The notes beneath the pieces are model-generated. The model was not told where the DNA came from and searched no databases. It was given only the letters and a program-made list of their open reading frames with translations. Shown here piece by piece: positions 1 through 13,013 of a stretch of 64,000 nucleotides of DNA (the stretch's first letter is position 1; each line of letters starts with the position of its first letter). The position numbers and the translations under genes are program-made. The stretch is from Ceratothoa steindachneri (Eukaryota > Arthropoda > Malacostraca > Isopoda > Cymothoidae): positions 1,630,631 through 1,694,630 of the forward strand of contig OZ018326.1 of assembly GCA_963969495.1 (NCBI GenBank), given 5' to 3'.

Positions 1-358
1 ATAATATTTGCCATTGAGGTAAGTAAATGTACCAAATTCGTTGGCTGCCAGTTGAGAACTGTGAATTCTATAAAAAAACACGTTTCCAATCCAAAATTCT
101 TTGTTGTTGTATTTACGTGCTGCCTTCATTTAATCCACGAACGGTCCCGTCCCGCCGCCCACTGGTTGATAGGAAAACAAATTACTACTGTTTTTCTGAC
201 TCCCCCCTGCCCTTAAACACCGGCCATTCATGCCACTGATGTTACCACTGATTTACATATAAATGACGCAAAATGTAAGGGATAGGCAGAAATATTACGA
301 TTATGATTAATGAAAGTATTTTACAATATTTAGATTGGTTCTAGAAATTGTTTGGGAA

Positions 359-2452
<2,094 letters not shown>

Positions 2453-2489
2453 AAATCTTGATTCAAATATTGTTGTTTACCATTATCTT

Positions 2490-2498
2490 ACACACACA

Positions 2499-2564
<66 letters not shown>

Positions 2565-2568
2565 TATA
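2490..2568. repeat. Compound (CA)n-(TA)n microsatellite
   Basis: A short ACACACAC tract is followed by about 60 bp of TA. It lies in the loop between inverted-repeat arms X' and Y'. Confidence 0.95.
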
Positions 2569-2762
2569 GAAATATGAACGCGAGAGAATGAAGGAAATAA
2601 ATCAATCGAACCACAAGTAAAGAGAAGATATACGGAAAAAAGGAATTTTCCTAATCGCGAAAAAATCATTTAATTCTTAATTATGTCATTTCTTTAGGTT
2701 TTAGTCCTTCTGATCGACCTAGCTAACATTGCCGTCGAAAGTTTATTATTTGGTGGGAATTT

Positions 2763-3255
2763 CTGGATCAAGTAAAAATAGTCCCTCCCATTTTACCAAT
2801 AAAAGATCATCCCTCCCAAAATTACACTAGAAAAGTTAATCCCCCCAAAGGCTAAAATAACAAAAAAATCCTCAATATTATTTAGGAACATATTTGTTAG
2901 AAAGTTTATTTTACAACAATTAAAAATTTTAAACTTTGTAGAACTCTAAAATTAAACTTTACCAACTTAATTAAAAAGGTATTGGCTGGCAATCGTATCG
3001 GAAAAATCATTGAAAACATTATATTTATGTCTTTTAAGCTACATACGTTCCTGTAGATAAGAGTGTAGCATTTGTCTCTTACATCATAGCATGCGTTTAA
3101 TTCTTAGTTTATGCCAATTCCAGAAGCTTTAAAATGACGATATCATAACCTCGTATAACTACCATTCTACGAAGTAAAGGTCAACCTTGCCCCATTTAAT
3201 TAATTAAAGTTAATCCCTCCTTTTTGTCTTAGGAGGGACTATCTTTCCTTGATCC
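2763..3255. mobile_element. MITE-like non-coding element, about 493 bp
   Basis: The left end reads CTGGATCAAGTAAAAATAGT followed by CCCTCC. The right end, reverse complemented, reads GGATCAAGGAAAGATAGTCC followed by CTCC, so the terminal inverted repeats are about 26 bp with two or three mismatches. Both ends are bordered by GAATTT (2757-2762 and 3256-3261), a candidate 6-bp target-site duplication. The interior is AT-rich with subterminal TTAATCCCTCC-type motifs and no coding potential. The parent superfamily is not determined. The Y repeat just upstream contains a third copy of the terminal motif. Confidence 0.6.
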
Positions 3256-3436
3256 GAATTTTTAGTATCCCGCGTAGTCGAGTGGAGGTCGGAGTTTTTT
3301 TCATTAAAATTCAAGTGGTTAAACGCGACTTCCATGCGCTTGCTGGTTACCTACCCCTGTTGGCAAATTTCTGCGATTAGGAAATTACATTTTTCAGAAG
3401 AAAACCTATTTTGTTTGTCTTTTCATCCCTTGCTGT

Positions 3437-3437
<1 letters not shown>

Positions 3438-3467
<30 letters not shown>

Positions 3468-3546
3468 AAAATTAGTGCAATATCGCAAGAAAAGATGAGG
3501 AATTAAACCACATTCTCCGAAGACAATTTAATTCAGAACAGTTTCG

Positions 3547-3590
<44 letters not shown>
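3438..3590. repeat. Two short (TA)n arrays (3438-3463 and 3551-3590)
   Basis: Two perfect TA tracts of about 26 and 40 bp, separated by about 87 bp of unique sequence. Confidence 0.95.
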
Positions 3591-3593
<3 letters not shown>

Positions 3594-3649
3594 GCTAGGT
3601 AAGGGTAATTATAAGTGTAGAGGGATCCACTAAAACAATAGTATTTCCC

Positions 3650-4500
3650 CACCTCCTAAGATATTACTCCGGGATAGAAAGCGAGCCTTTACTCACCCCC
3701 CCCCTCCCTCTGAATTTACCCTTTTTGGACTTGCCACTAGGTCACTGAGAAGTTCACACCGAAGGATGATGCTGAAATTGAAGGCTACCTCGAGGCCGTC
3801 TTAATCTACCCCTCCCCTCCCCCTAGTCGAGAGATTACTCATCTATTTTGTTCGTTTGCCTCGAACAACTTTTATGGCTCCAGCCGCTGGTCGCTCTGTC
3901 AGACCCGCTGAGTCCGGCCTCATACACTTTCCCGTAAGGAAACGCTTGGTTGCCCCAGCCGATAATGAGGTGCCGAGAAGGCCCCTCTCTCTCTCCCTGT
4001 TTTGGAGAAATCCAGTCATATATGCACCCTCCCAAGGATTACCCACAGATTCGGTTAGACGACGCTTCTACGAACGAAGTTCGATTTAACGACGCTCTCC
4101 CCCGACGGTCGCAAGCCACAGAAGAGCTGGAAATCACACTTGTATCTTTGGGTCAAGTAGAAAAGTCTCTTGAGGCTACGTCAACCTTTCTCAACCACCT
4201 TCGGGTCAAGTATTCAAGAAACCGTCCTTCAAAGTTCTTCTGGTTAACTCTTGAGGACAAGAGTCCCGATACCTTGCTCAATCCGAGCTTGGAGAAGTCA
4301 TCCTTCGGCCCTTCGACGTTCGACCAGTTACCTCTTACGGACAAGAGGCCCGATAGTTTGCTCGATCCAAGTTCGGAGAAAGTAGCATCACCCTCTTCAG
4401 GTTTCCAGCTACACCCGTGAGTAGCTAAGGTCACCAAGACCCCCCTCCCCCATCCCCAAGTTCGCCCGGCTTTACTATCGAGGTTCAAAGGAACTAAATT
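3650..4500. repeat. GC-rich, C-run island with an 83-bp tandem duplication
   Basis: The base composition jumps from AT-rich to GC-rich, with C-runs at about 3697-3708, 3810-3822 and 4441-4450. The segment 4251-4298 (GGACAAGAGTCCCGATACC...) recurs at 4334-4381 (GGACAAGAGGCCCGATAGT...), an offset of 83 bp. Overlapping frames exist on both strands (for example 3950-4420), but codon content is explained by the repeat and no protein family is recognisable. Two similar islands lie at 34.95-36.28 kb and 54.12-55.25 kb. Confidence 0.65.
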
Positions 4501-5000
4501 GCTCACTACCCTAAATCTCCCATTATAACCATTTAATAACCCTGCTTATCCAATTAGTATTCTCAACCTAATTCCGTCTTATTCCTGTACCTATTTATAT
4601 CCATATTTATTGTGTACCTTTTATTTAGTGTGTATTAAAAATCTATTTTTGTCGTTGTGTTTGGAATATTCCTTGGTCTCGCAGCTGCAGTTAACTAGCC
4701 AAATCGCACTCTTAGAACAATATCATTTGCTGCCTTGCTTAGCTTACTTTTGTGCCTGTCTGCGTATATACCCGTACACTTGGCCATACTTCGAAAATAA
4801 GAATTCATTAATCTGCCGGAGAAGTCTACAGGAGTTCGTGGACCCTCTTCAGGAGCGTTACGTATACGACAACGCAACTATCCTTTCTCTAAAAGACAAA
4901 TTTAAGAAGCCTTTTGTATAAGATTACGTTTAACTTCAACAGAAAACGGACCTAACCTCATTGAATAGGACGTTATTTTTCATTTATCAAAATATATATA

Positions 5001-5921
5001 CGAGACGTGGTCAATAAGTTTTCCAATTCGTATATAAGGAAAAGTGTTATATTTCTTTTCAATATAACTACCCTCGACTTCAATGCACTTGCGCCACTTC
5101 TCCCTGAGGCTTCGAATTCCCGACAACCAGAAATCTCCCGACTGCTGTTTAAACCACTCCTGGACGGCGAGCTCGACTTCTTGAATGTTCCCAAACCAGC
5201 GTGCACGCAGTGCAGATTTAAGCTGGCGGAATAAAAAGTAGTCGCTAAGGGCCAGATCTGAACTTTTAGGGGGGAGGGGGGGGGAGCTCCTCGAATCAGG
5301 ACTCGCGCAGGGCAACTTGTGCAACTCTGGCGTTGTGGACTTTGACGACGTTGAAGTCGATCTTGCGGCGTGAGGTTTCTAGGGACCCAACGGGCAGAGA
5401 CCTTGGTCATGGCCAAATTGTCGTGGATGATGTTGATAACACTTCCATGTGATATTCCAAGTTCTCGGTCGATTCCTTTGACCTTCACCCGTCGATTTTC
5501 GAGGATCATCCTCTCCACACGGGCCACATTGTCCTCGTTCGTCACGTCTGACGGGCCTCCTGGACGATGGTCATCTTTAAGGGACTCATGACCATAGCGG
5601 AACTTCCTATTCCAGCGAGCAATGGTTGCATAGGAAGGGACGGTGTCAGTGTACACTGCAACCATGCGTTCATGGATCTCTTTTGCATTCTTGCCTTCCT
5701 TGGTAAAAAATTTGATCATTGCGCGGTGCTCAAGCTTCTCCATTGTTGAAAAATTTATGACTGATTATCTGTGATAAGCTACTGCTTCTTAAATAGACGA
5801 GACAGGAGTTAGCGGCTGCAGGTCCTGACTTGTCATAACTTGTCCTAACCCCCCCACAAACAGCCATCCCCCTTCCTCTGTTTTGCCCTACCGATTCGTA
5901 AGACCTATTGACCGCCCCTCG
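5001..5921 (-). mobile_element. Internally deleted mariner-family element, copy 1
   Basis: Ends match: the left end reads CGAGACGTGGTCAATAAGTT, and the right end, reverse complemented, reads CGAGGGGCGGTCAATAGGTC. Each is bordered by TA (4999-5000 and 5922-5923), the expected target-site duplication. The length is 921 bp, against about 1.3 kb for complete mariners. Both outer flanks are TA alternations, so the element sits in a TA microsatellite. It is closely related to the 44691-45623 copy. Confidence 0.88.
5070..5743 (-). pseudogene. Mariner transposase remnant lacking the catalytic core (copy 1)
   Basis: The start at 5743 opens MEKLEHRAMIKFFTKEGKNA, then a helix-turn-helix DNA-binding region including YATIARWNRKFRYG, RRVKVKGIDRELGISHGSV and the linker ARWVPRNLTPQDR. 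Immediately after the linker, in a shifted frame, comes the C-terminal part: VHNARVAQVALRES, a TGA stop, then SDLALSDYFLFRQLK and WRKCIEVEGSYIEKK. About 120 residues are missing, including the first catalytic Asp block (TGDE-type motif) and most of the region up to the second Asp. A G-run indel causes a further frame change. The normal stop is lost and the frame runs into the terminal repeat. It cannot encode an active transposase. The intact DNA-binding region and ends suggest it could once have been mobilised in trans. Confidence 0.88.
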
Positions 5922-5933
5922 TATATATATATA

Positions 5934-5992
<59 letters not shown>
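5922..5992. repeat. (TA)n microsatellite adjoining mariner copy 1
   Basis: About 70 bp of TA with one interruption near 5936. It begins exactly at the mariner terminus. Confidence 0.97.
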
Positions 5993-5995
<3 letters not shown>

Positions 5996-6800
5996 AAGAA
6001 ACCTCATGCTAACACGTTCATTCTGTAAAGAATTCTAGTCATTAAATTAGTCCGTTTACTCAAAAATCATTATTGTCTCACTAACTCATGTAATTTTCAT
6101 TAATAAGAGAACCATTGGTACCATGTTTCCCACCCAAAATCTAACTTCTATAAAACACCTATTGGTTTGTGTGATTTGCAGTTCATTCATATAAATACAC
6201 AAGCTCTATGTTTGTCACAATCACCGGCCGCAGTGTGCGTACCTTTGAGGCTAGGCTTCTGCCATCTGACAGCATTCTATTAAATGTAGTAAAATTGCAA
6301 ATTTGGAAGTCATTAAAATATTATATACCAATAATGCAAAAATAGGCTTGTTTGTCCCAATCTATTTTTACTGTTTTTAGTTCCAGTTTATCACAGGGGG
6401 AATCTGTGCGTGGCTTGTAGGCAGAAATAGGTAGATCTGAGCTGGCAACCGAATGTATACTGAACAGAGTGTGGGGCAGTTGGTCTTGACGTCTTCTCAA
6501 AACGTTCGCTCACTTTGAGTCTCTCACCAGCTGTTGGACAAGAGCTCACGAGATGTTGCTCCTGCGCGATACCTGTTTTACGCGTTCTTTGATGATTTTT
6601 TCCCTATGTTCTCATGCTTCTTCCGTTAAAGTTTTTTGTGCACGTTTATATGAATGCATGTACTAGTCGGTGTTATTCTTTAATATCCGTTTATTAACGT
6701 TTTGAACACTTACGAAGTTACGCCCTTATTCTAAACTGATCCTATTTTTATTGTAATTTAGTAGTGCAGTGCTTGGTTATTTTATATTATATGATTCGTG
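5993..6800. other. No recognised feature
   Basis: AT-rich sequence with short GC-richer patches near 6220-6260 and 6470-6560. I see no gene or RNA signature. Confidence 0.45.
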
Positions 6801-7029
6801 ATGGCGTTGCAAGAGACTGGGCCCGCATTAAGCAAAAGAGACTCAGCGGAGTCTATTGATTCAGCGCTAACTGAAGCTGAGCCTCTGTCACCCTGGTCAT
6901 TCCTTGGCAAGTGGGTGAAGTAGAAGAAGATGGTTGACGACAGTTACATCTTCCAGTGCTTGTCCTACCTACCCAAGATCACTGAGGTTAAGGTGAACAA
7001 GGGTACCAAGGCCAAGCTTTGGCATCATA
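6801..7029 (+). pseudogene. BED-finger-like hAT transposon N-terminal remnant
   Basis: An ATG at 6801 opens MALQETGPALSKRDSAESID and continues to SPWSFLGKWVK, then a TAG stop (6921-6923). The same frame resumes with KMVDDSYIFQCLSYLPKITE and VKVNKGTKAKLWHH before homology is lost. The layout W-x-F followed by C-L-S-(C/Y)-L-P and a T-K-x-x-L-x-x-H helix resembles the BED zinc finger at the N-terminus of many hAT transposases. The second Cys appears replaced by Tyr. Length is about 76 codons, so only the N-terminus remains. The next 100 bp hold TTATCG motifs. The assignment rests on pattern resemblance only. Confidence 0.45.
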
Positions 7030-7054
7030 GCCCAGGGCTTGATGCCCTAGGAAT

Positions 7055-7165
7055 TTTGTGTTTATCGGTTATAACCTTATCGTGCGATAAATTTATCGCC
7101 AGTTATTGATTATCGGTTATCGCTGGTAAGGTTATCGTGATACATTTTTTCGTTATCGCGTCCCC
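7055..7165. repeat. Cluster of TTATCG/CGATAA motifs
   Basis: About nine TTATCG or CGATAA hexamers, in both orientations, fall in about 110 bp (for example TTATCGGTTATAACCTTATC and GATTATCGGTTATCGCTGG). Such clusters are typical of subterminal transposase-binding regions of hAT-like elements. Position right after the BED-like remnant supports this, but no terminal repeat or 8-bp duplication was established. Confidence 0.5.
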
Positions 7166-7167
7166 TA

Positions 7168-7237
<70 letters not shown>
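7168..7237. repeat. Compound (TC)n-(TA)n microsatellite
   Basis: About 26 bp of TC followed by about 45 bp of TA. A smaller TA tract lies at 7452-7469. Confidence 0.96.
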
Positions 7238-7239
<2 letters not shown>

Positions 7240-7240
<1 letters not shown>

Positions 7241-9249
7241 AAGGTTCAAAACCAACTTCTTTATTTATTTTCAAATAACGGTTAAAATATTTCCCTTATC
7301 TTTCCGTTCTCTACATCTCCCATTTTCCTTTTAAACTTTTATTGGTTCATGTGATATTGTCCTAAGTGTTTTTTCGGGTTGTGTTACCAATTTTCATTTC
7401 CTTGGGCCTTTAAATACATATATAAAATCACGTGTCATGTGATTTTCAATTTATATATATATATATATCAGAATAGCGCGACTCGTAACTTTGAATTGCT
7501 TGAAAATTTGCAATTACCGAAATACCGCAGATATTTTTCAAAGAAACTTAATTAAATCATCTATTTTATTTGTATTTTTAATTGATTATCAATTTGGTCC
7601 ATATATATTGTGGCGTTTGTTTTGGGATAGGTTTATTAAACCTATTCTTTTCTTATTAATTTGCTCAATTTTAAGATAAGCCTTAACTTTTTCATGGTAA
7701 AACACTCAGAGGTTTAAGATATGATGCAAACTTTTATTTCACATGCGTACCTTTGCGGGTCTTAGTCATCTGAAAGACTTTGCCCCTTTTGAGATTTTTA
7801 TCATTAACTCAATTTCTTTACATTGTATTCGTATTTCTTTGTTTAAAACTATTTTATCCACATGACAATTGTTCGTAGTGTGTAAATCATGTAAATTTGT
7901 AATTAATCAGCTACATTCTCGAGGATATATTATTATTCATTTCCAGAACTTGAAGATGTACTGAATCCTTTTTTAGGGTTCTGATATAAAGCAAAAATAC
8001 TTTAACCAAAAGGAGAAAATTTATATTAATTACATTGATACAATTAAGATAAAGGCCTTTATCATATGATTCCAAATTACAATTAAATCCGAGACTCCTT
8101 GCGGCCACCAAATATATCGATTGGGAAGCGGAGTTTATATGACAGGTATGCCTCATAATTTTTTATCTCTAATGTTAAGATAAATGCTGTTTGTTAATAG
8201 AGGTTAGAACCATTCAGTTTGATCAAAGAAAGCCAACTTCGTTCTTATCGTACCTGTTTGCTTCTAACAGGATCAAATCCAAATATTAATCTTAATATAG
8301 TACAGGCCAATATAAGATAGCATCCTCGTCAAATATCTTTTTTTATTACTTACTATCCACTATAGATATAACCTCTGGTGAATGCACTATATCTATGATT
8401 GATCCACTTAGAAGGATTACTAAAAATTTAATTGATAATAAACCACTCAACCATATGGGCCGTTACACGATTTAATTTTGAGTAATAAATAAATTGAGTT
8501 AATTATCAAGTAAACACAAAGGCTCGGTGATACAACAAGCACAAGGAGTATTGATTTAAAAAAATTACTAATCAAATTATGAACTTAATATAAAGATACA
8601 AAGTAATAAAAAGGATGTAAATCTGGCTCCCCTTGGTATTAGATTGCATGCATATAATTACCTATAATGTACCATAAAATTTCATAAGTGTCAGAGTTGT
8701 TTGTTTCTTGAAAACAAGTTTTATTCATCGCGCTTCGACTCCAAATAGCGAGAAATTAGTGATATTATATAGTTCATTTATTACAAGCTTTGCTTTCCTT
8801 ATTTATTTCTTACACGTGTGAAAATATGTATCGTTAAAAAATACCATTGATAAATGTATTTAAACTAATAAAAGTTAGGATAATCACAAGTAATTTAGTG
8901 TATTACCAGACGGTATAGAAGAGTAAGATACCCGGCGTTCTTATCTACAAGGCTACGCACTTTGAAAAAAAGATTTCTGTTAACATATTTTGTCTTCTGA
9001 TATATGACAGTGTATATATTGGAACTGTATATAATTCTGGTGATAAAATTTAAAAATGTATCTGATCTGATGTTTTAGCAATAAAGACTTGTAAGTTTTA
9101 AAGCATTTTGTCAACTGAAATTTGCAATTAATTTTAAATTTATTTTTTAAACCTGCGCTATATACATTCCTATATATTCGTGGTAACAACTAAATATAAT
9201 AAAGTTATTTGAAAAGTTCTAAAGTTAAGAGTTTATTTTTCCGATAAAG
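7240..9249. other. AT-rich sequence without recognised features
   Basis: Low GC with frequent stops in all frames. I see no repeat unit, coding region or RNA signature apart from the short TA tract at 7452-7469. Confidence 0.5.
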
Positions 9250-9250
9250 A

Positions 9251-9311
<61 letters not shown>
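9250..9311. repeat. Compound (AC)n-(AT)n microsatellite
   Basis: About 21 bp of AC followed by about 41 bp of AT. Confidence 0.97.
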
Positions 9312-9313
<2 letters not shown>

Positions 9314-12300
9314 CTATAGAGACAGGTAGTAACGCGTCATTTTCTCGATGATCGCTTTGCTGCTAGCGCGCAAAAAGGGTTTACAGCCTCTTCACCCTCA
9401 CCCAATCAACGAGGTGCTTTTACGCGCTCTAGACCACGCATGCGCGCTGAACCATTGTTTCTGCCTCATTTACCCTCTTCCACCTCCTTCACGAAGTGTC
9501 AACACGTTTGCAAGGTTTCTGCGCTTTTTCTTGTTTTGCTATTGATTTATCATCTGATGACCACTCCAGTGATTCTGAGCATGAAGACCAGGCTCTCACC
9601 AAGTCCTGCAAGTGGCAGTGGCTTCGTGAAAAGTGGTTCTCTAGATTTAAAATGGTATATTACAAATTGTTTTTACGCTTAAGCTCGATCTGTAACAAAA
9701 ATATTCCCTAACTTTAACATGAATTTACTCAAAACTATAGAAGTCGGTTGAGCCCCTCTTACCGACAGCTCCTCATATTCACCAAAGGGTGTGTCTACTA
9801 TTCCTAAATCTCAACAGGAGAAAGGGCCTCGGCCCTTGCTCAGGACGCGACTAATTTTGCTTGCCTGGAAGTCGGCTGATGGAGGTATGTATCCAAATAT
9901 GACCAGTATAATTCCTATCCAGGTGTAGCTTCGCTACCTCTGCCTGATGGAAGTTATTAATAACATTTAGAAGAAAAGAGACACCATACCGGTTCTAAAT
10001 TGTGCATAATGCTAGCCGCCCCTATCAGGCTCCCAGCATGTTCTCCTGCCAAAAATAGATAACATACTTCAGAGGAGATACAGGGTTAATTTTTGAAAAA
10101 AGGTCACTCTCGAAAGTAGCCGTAAGCTTTCCAAAGGCATAGTTGGCCATACAGTTGTTGTCTCATTCGAGAACTTATTAGATGATGTTAGGCTCGCTGT
10201 ACCTCTTTTTCTCATCCACCTAGAAAACTTTGGCTTTTGGGACAGCTTCAGAGAGGGGGGTCCCTCTTATGCAGGGTTTTAAGGCTCCGAGTGTCTCACT
10301 CAAGCCTTAGTTGGGTAAGTTGAAGCAGAAGCTCCGTTGGTGATGTCTCCTCTTTAGGAGACAGCTCTAAGAGTCAGCGAAGAGGGTATCACCACCACCT
10401 ATGGGGTGGAGGTTTGCTTCTACTTAGTCTAACGAGTCGGTGGAGGCGCGCGGCAGTTTTGGTTATGGAAAAGGGCCAGAAATAGGGAAATGGGGATGCA
10501 ATGGTTCTAGCCGATGCTGGGTGTGGATCCATTAAACCATCAACTTGCTAACACCAAGAATTGGTAGAAAATACAGTAAGGTTTTGAATAGCCGCGGAAG
10601 TGACCATACTAGTAAGGCTTGATGAGCAAGAAACAGAGGGTGCTAATTTTGAAGTTTAAGGCATACGATGCCCCAGTTAGCGATGGGCGAACCCTTTTCC
10701 AAGATCAGAGCATCGCGAAGGGAGAGACGATTTGCAATCTGAACGGTTATGATTTTCTTCTCAAGGAAATACGTATCAAATTATTCGAGGAAGAAGGGTG
10801 CGGTATTCCGAAATTAAAACACTTGGCCGTTTACAATAAGGCCTGATCGTGTACGGCATTAGAGCAAAGTTCATGTAAAGTTGACTTTGCAATTCTCCTT
10901 CATTGATTCGTAATGCCACAGCAGTAAACGTATAAGCATTCCCGCGGCAGTGGCTCTATCGCCTTTATGCGGTAGCGATAGCAACCGGCAAGCACAACCC
11001 AGGTAGCCAGTCACGATCAAACGTGACGTAGTACTAATGTAGGTGTTTGTTTCCAGGCTCCATTCTTTTTTCTCATCACTCCACATTGACAGCTACTAGA
11101 ACGGAAAAGTCTTCAATGATGTCTTCAACTGTGTAGGCCGAAGGTTTGCTCGCATAAAACACGCAGATGAGCCATTGAGTTGCCGATGGGTACTAATCAT
11201 TGTTGCCTCAGAATGTTCGGCTGCATTCGCCAGATGAGTCCAGACCGAGACATGGGTGATTTTTATCTTTCTACAAGTAAAATAAACTACACCTCTTGTT
11301 TGTAGGAGCATGTGGCTATTGAATAACTTGCTGCCATCAGTGCAGCGAAAAATAAAAGGGTTTGAAGACAACGCGCTCAAAAATGTCCAGTAATCTCTGA
11401 ATGACATTCCACGACGTAATGTGAGCTTCGTTTTCCGCACTTCAAATTTAGTCTTCTTCTAGGTATCATCACTTGAGGGCGCCTCGTATCCGGACATACT
11501 GGACTTGGACAGCACACCCATCCTGCCTCGTAGCATCTGCAAGGGGAGAGAAGATTTTGTCCTCTTCGGTTTCTTAATCTTTCTTTTCTTATTTATTGGT
11601 GAGAAGGCGGGTAGTTAACCCGTTTCTTAGCTTTCTCGAAAGGAGCTCAGAGGCAAGCTGGACCGGACTCGGAAAGATATTTCTCCAAGGCGGAGAAGAT
11701 TTTGGGCATCAAAGGGGCACCAAGACGGGGAAGGGTTCCCTCATCTCCTATTTTTCACAAGCGGGCTTAAACGTGGTTCGATTCACGTTCAATGTCTTGC
11801 ACTTAGCCCTGTTTGACTCCAAAAGAAGACCATGAAATCCTGGGGAGGGGACGTTTGGGATTATTTTCCCCTTGAAAGGGGGCAACAACTGCGAGGTGAC
11901 GGGTATGCCAAATTTGGACTCTTAGGCCTATGGTCCGCCACAACCTCAATCGGGCCTGAATTCTCAACCGCATTTGGAAGAAAGGAGTGCGCATGCTGGC
12001 TCTCTGAGCAATACAATCATCCGATCTATGTCGTATTTCGGCAGAACCCAGAGAACGAAGCCAACTCATACCTCAAAAAACTGGTTGTATTGGGTCAACT
12101 GACTACAAAAAGGAAGGTGAGGATCAAGGCCGCGTGTCTTTAGTCTGGCGTCGTATTCTTGGCAATCCTCGAGAAGGGGGTCCTGCCGCAAGAGAGAAGT
12201 CTCACGAAGGAAACTATACCAAAAAGGGAAAGAACAAAGCTGACGAACGCGTTCTTCTTATGAAGAGAGAAACGTACTTTCTCCTAAAATGCTTTTTCAC

Positions 12301-12760
12301 AGAGGTTTATCTGCCTGGGGGTGGCTCCCCAGGAGTAATTTTGGACGGAAGCTCCTCCATCTCTTAGAGTGGCACTGGCATTAATTCCTCGTCTACAATA
12401 ACACCAAGGTCGGCTGAGAGTTTAGAGAGGGGTGCTTAGTCCAAACAATTATCAACACTTATAAAAAAACTTATTTCTTTTGTAGTTTTGACCACTGAAA
12501 CTATAATAGGGATTAATAGAATATATTCCGCGTTCAGCCGCTCAAACTTATTCGGTCTCGTGTTTTCGTACTTTTGAGTGCATTAAAGGATGGTGTTCGC
12601 AACTTTGTAGACCGCAAAACACTGACCAGAAGTTTCCCAGTAGTATTTCGTTGCTCAAAGTTCGGCACTCCCAATTGGGCAGACAGTGAGGAATAAGTAA
12701 CTATCCATTAGTAAGTATCCCTTAGAAGAATGGGATCATAGAGATAATGTAAATTATTAC
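9312..12760. other. Moderately GC-rich block with no recognised gene
   Basis: This block is richer in GC than its surroundings, especially 10.2-12.4 kb, and holds several frames of 70-115 codons on both strands (for example 9496-9711, 10619-10846, 11096-11440 minus, 11832-12143). None shows a family motif I can name. The frame at 9496 has an acidic Ser/Asp/Glu run followed by KWQWLREKWFSRFK, which might be another transposon N-terminus. The block may be a decayed mobile element or another GC-rich repeat. Confidence 0.35.
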
Positions 12761-12819
12761 TTATTATTGGCCAGAGGCACCTTTCGCCCAAACTGATTAT
12801 CCTGTTTATGATCTCTTTC

Positions 12820-12946
12820 TTTAAAGGGATAGTCACTCATGGAAGTTAAAAAAGTTATCCAGAAACTGAACCATTTCTTTTTTGCTGTCAAATATAACAA
12901 TTACGATATATAACATGGCCTCCTTATAAAATATACCTTTTACAGG
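12820..12946. repeat. Block A: upstream copy of a Penelope-linked repeat
   Basis: TTTAAAGGGATAGTCACTCA ... TGCTGTCAAATATAAC ... ACATGGCCTCCTTATAA recurs at 13683-13800 in the same orientation with about 80% identity by eye. The downstream copy runs into the GIY-YIG-like coding end at 13762, so this is a second, truncated copy of the Penelope element's 3' coding region. Confidence 0.7.
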
Positions 12947-13013
12947 CAGGCAGACAATCAACGGCTAACCGATAATGAACGGTACTCAATTTGAAACAGG
13001 AATTTGGAACAAA

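Noticed and set aside
3950..4506. Frames of 156 (plus) and 117 (minus) codons
   Set aside because: They lie in a GC-rich tandem repeat, overlap on opposite strands and show no family motif.
4610..4921. Frame of 103 codons with a hydrophobic start
   Set aside because: No recognisable domain, AT-rich noncoding context and no splice or start support.
10619..10846. Small frame (75 codons) with mixed charged composition resembling a real small protein
   Set aside because: No family recognised, no promoter or splice context; kept only as a note in the 9.3-12.7 kb entry.
11803..12143. Overlapping frames on both strands in a GC-rich stretch
   Set aside because: Opposite-strand overlap is expected at higher GC; no motif on either strand.
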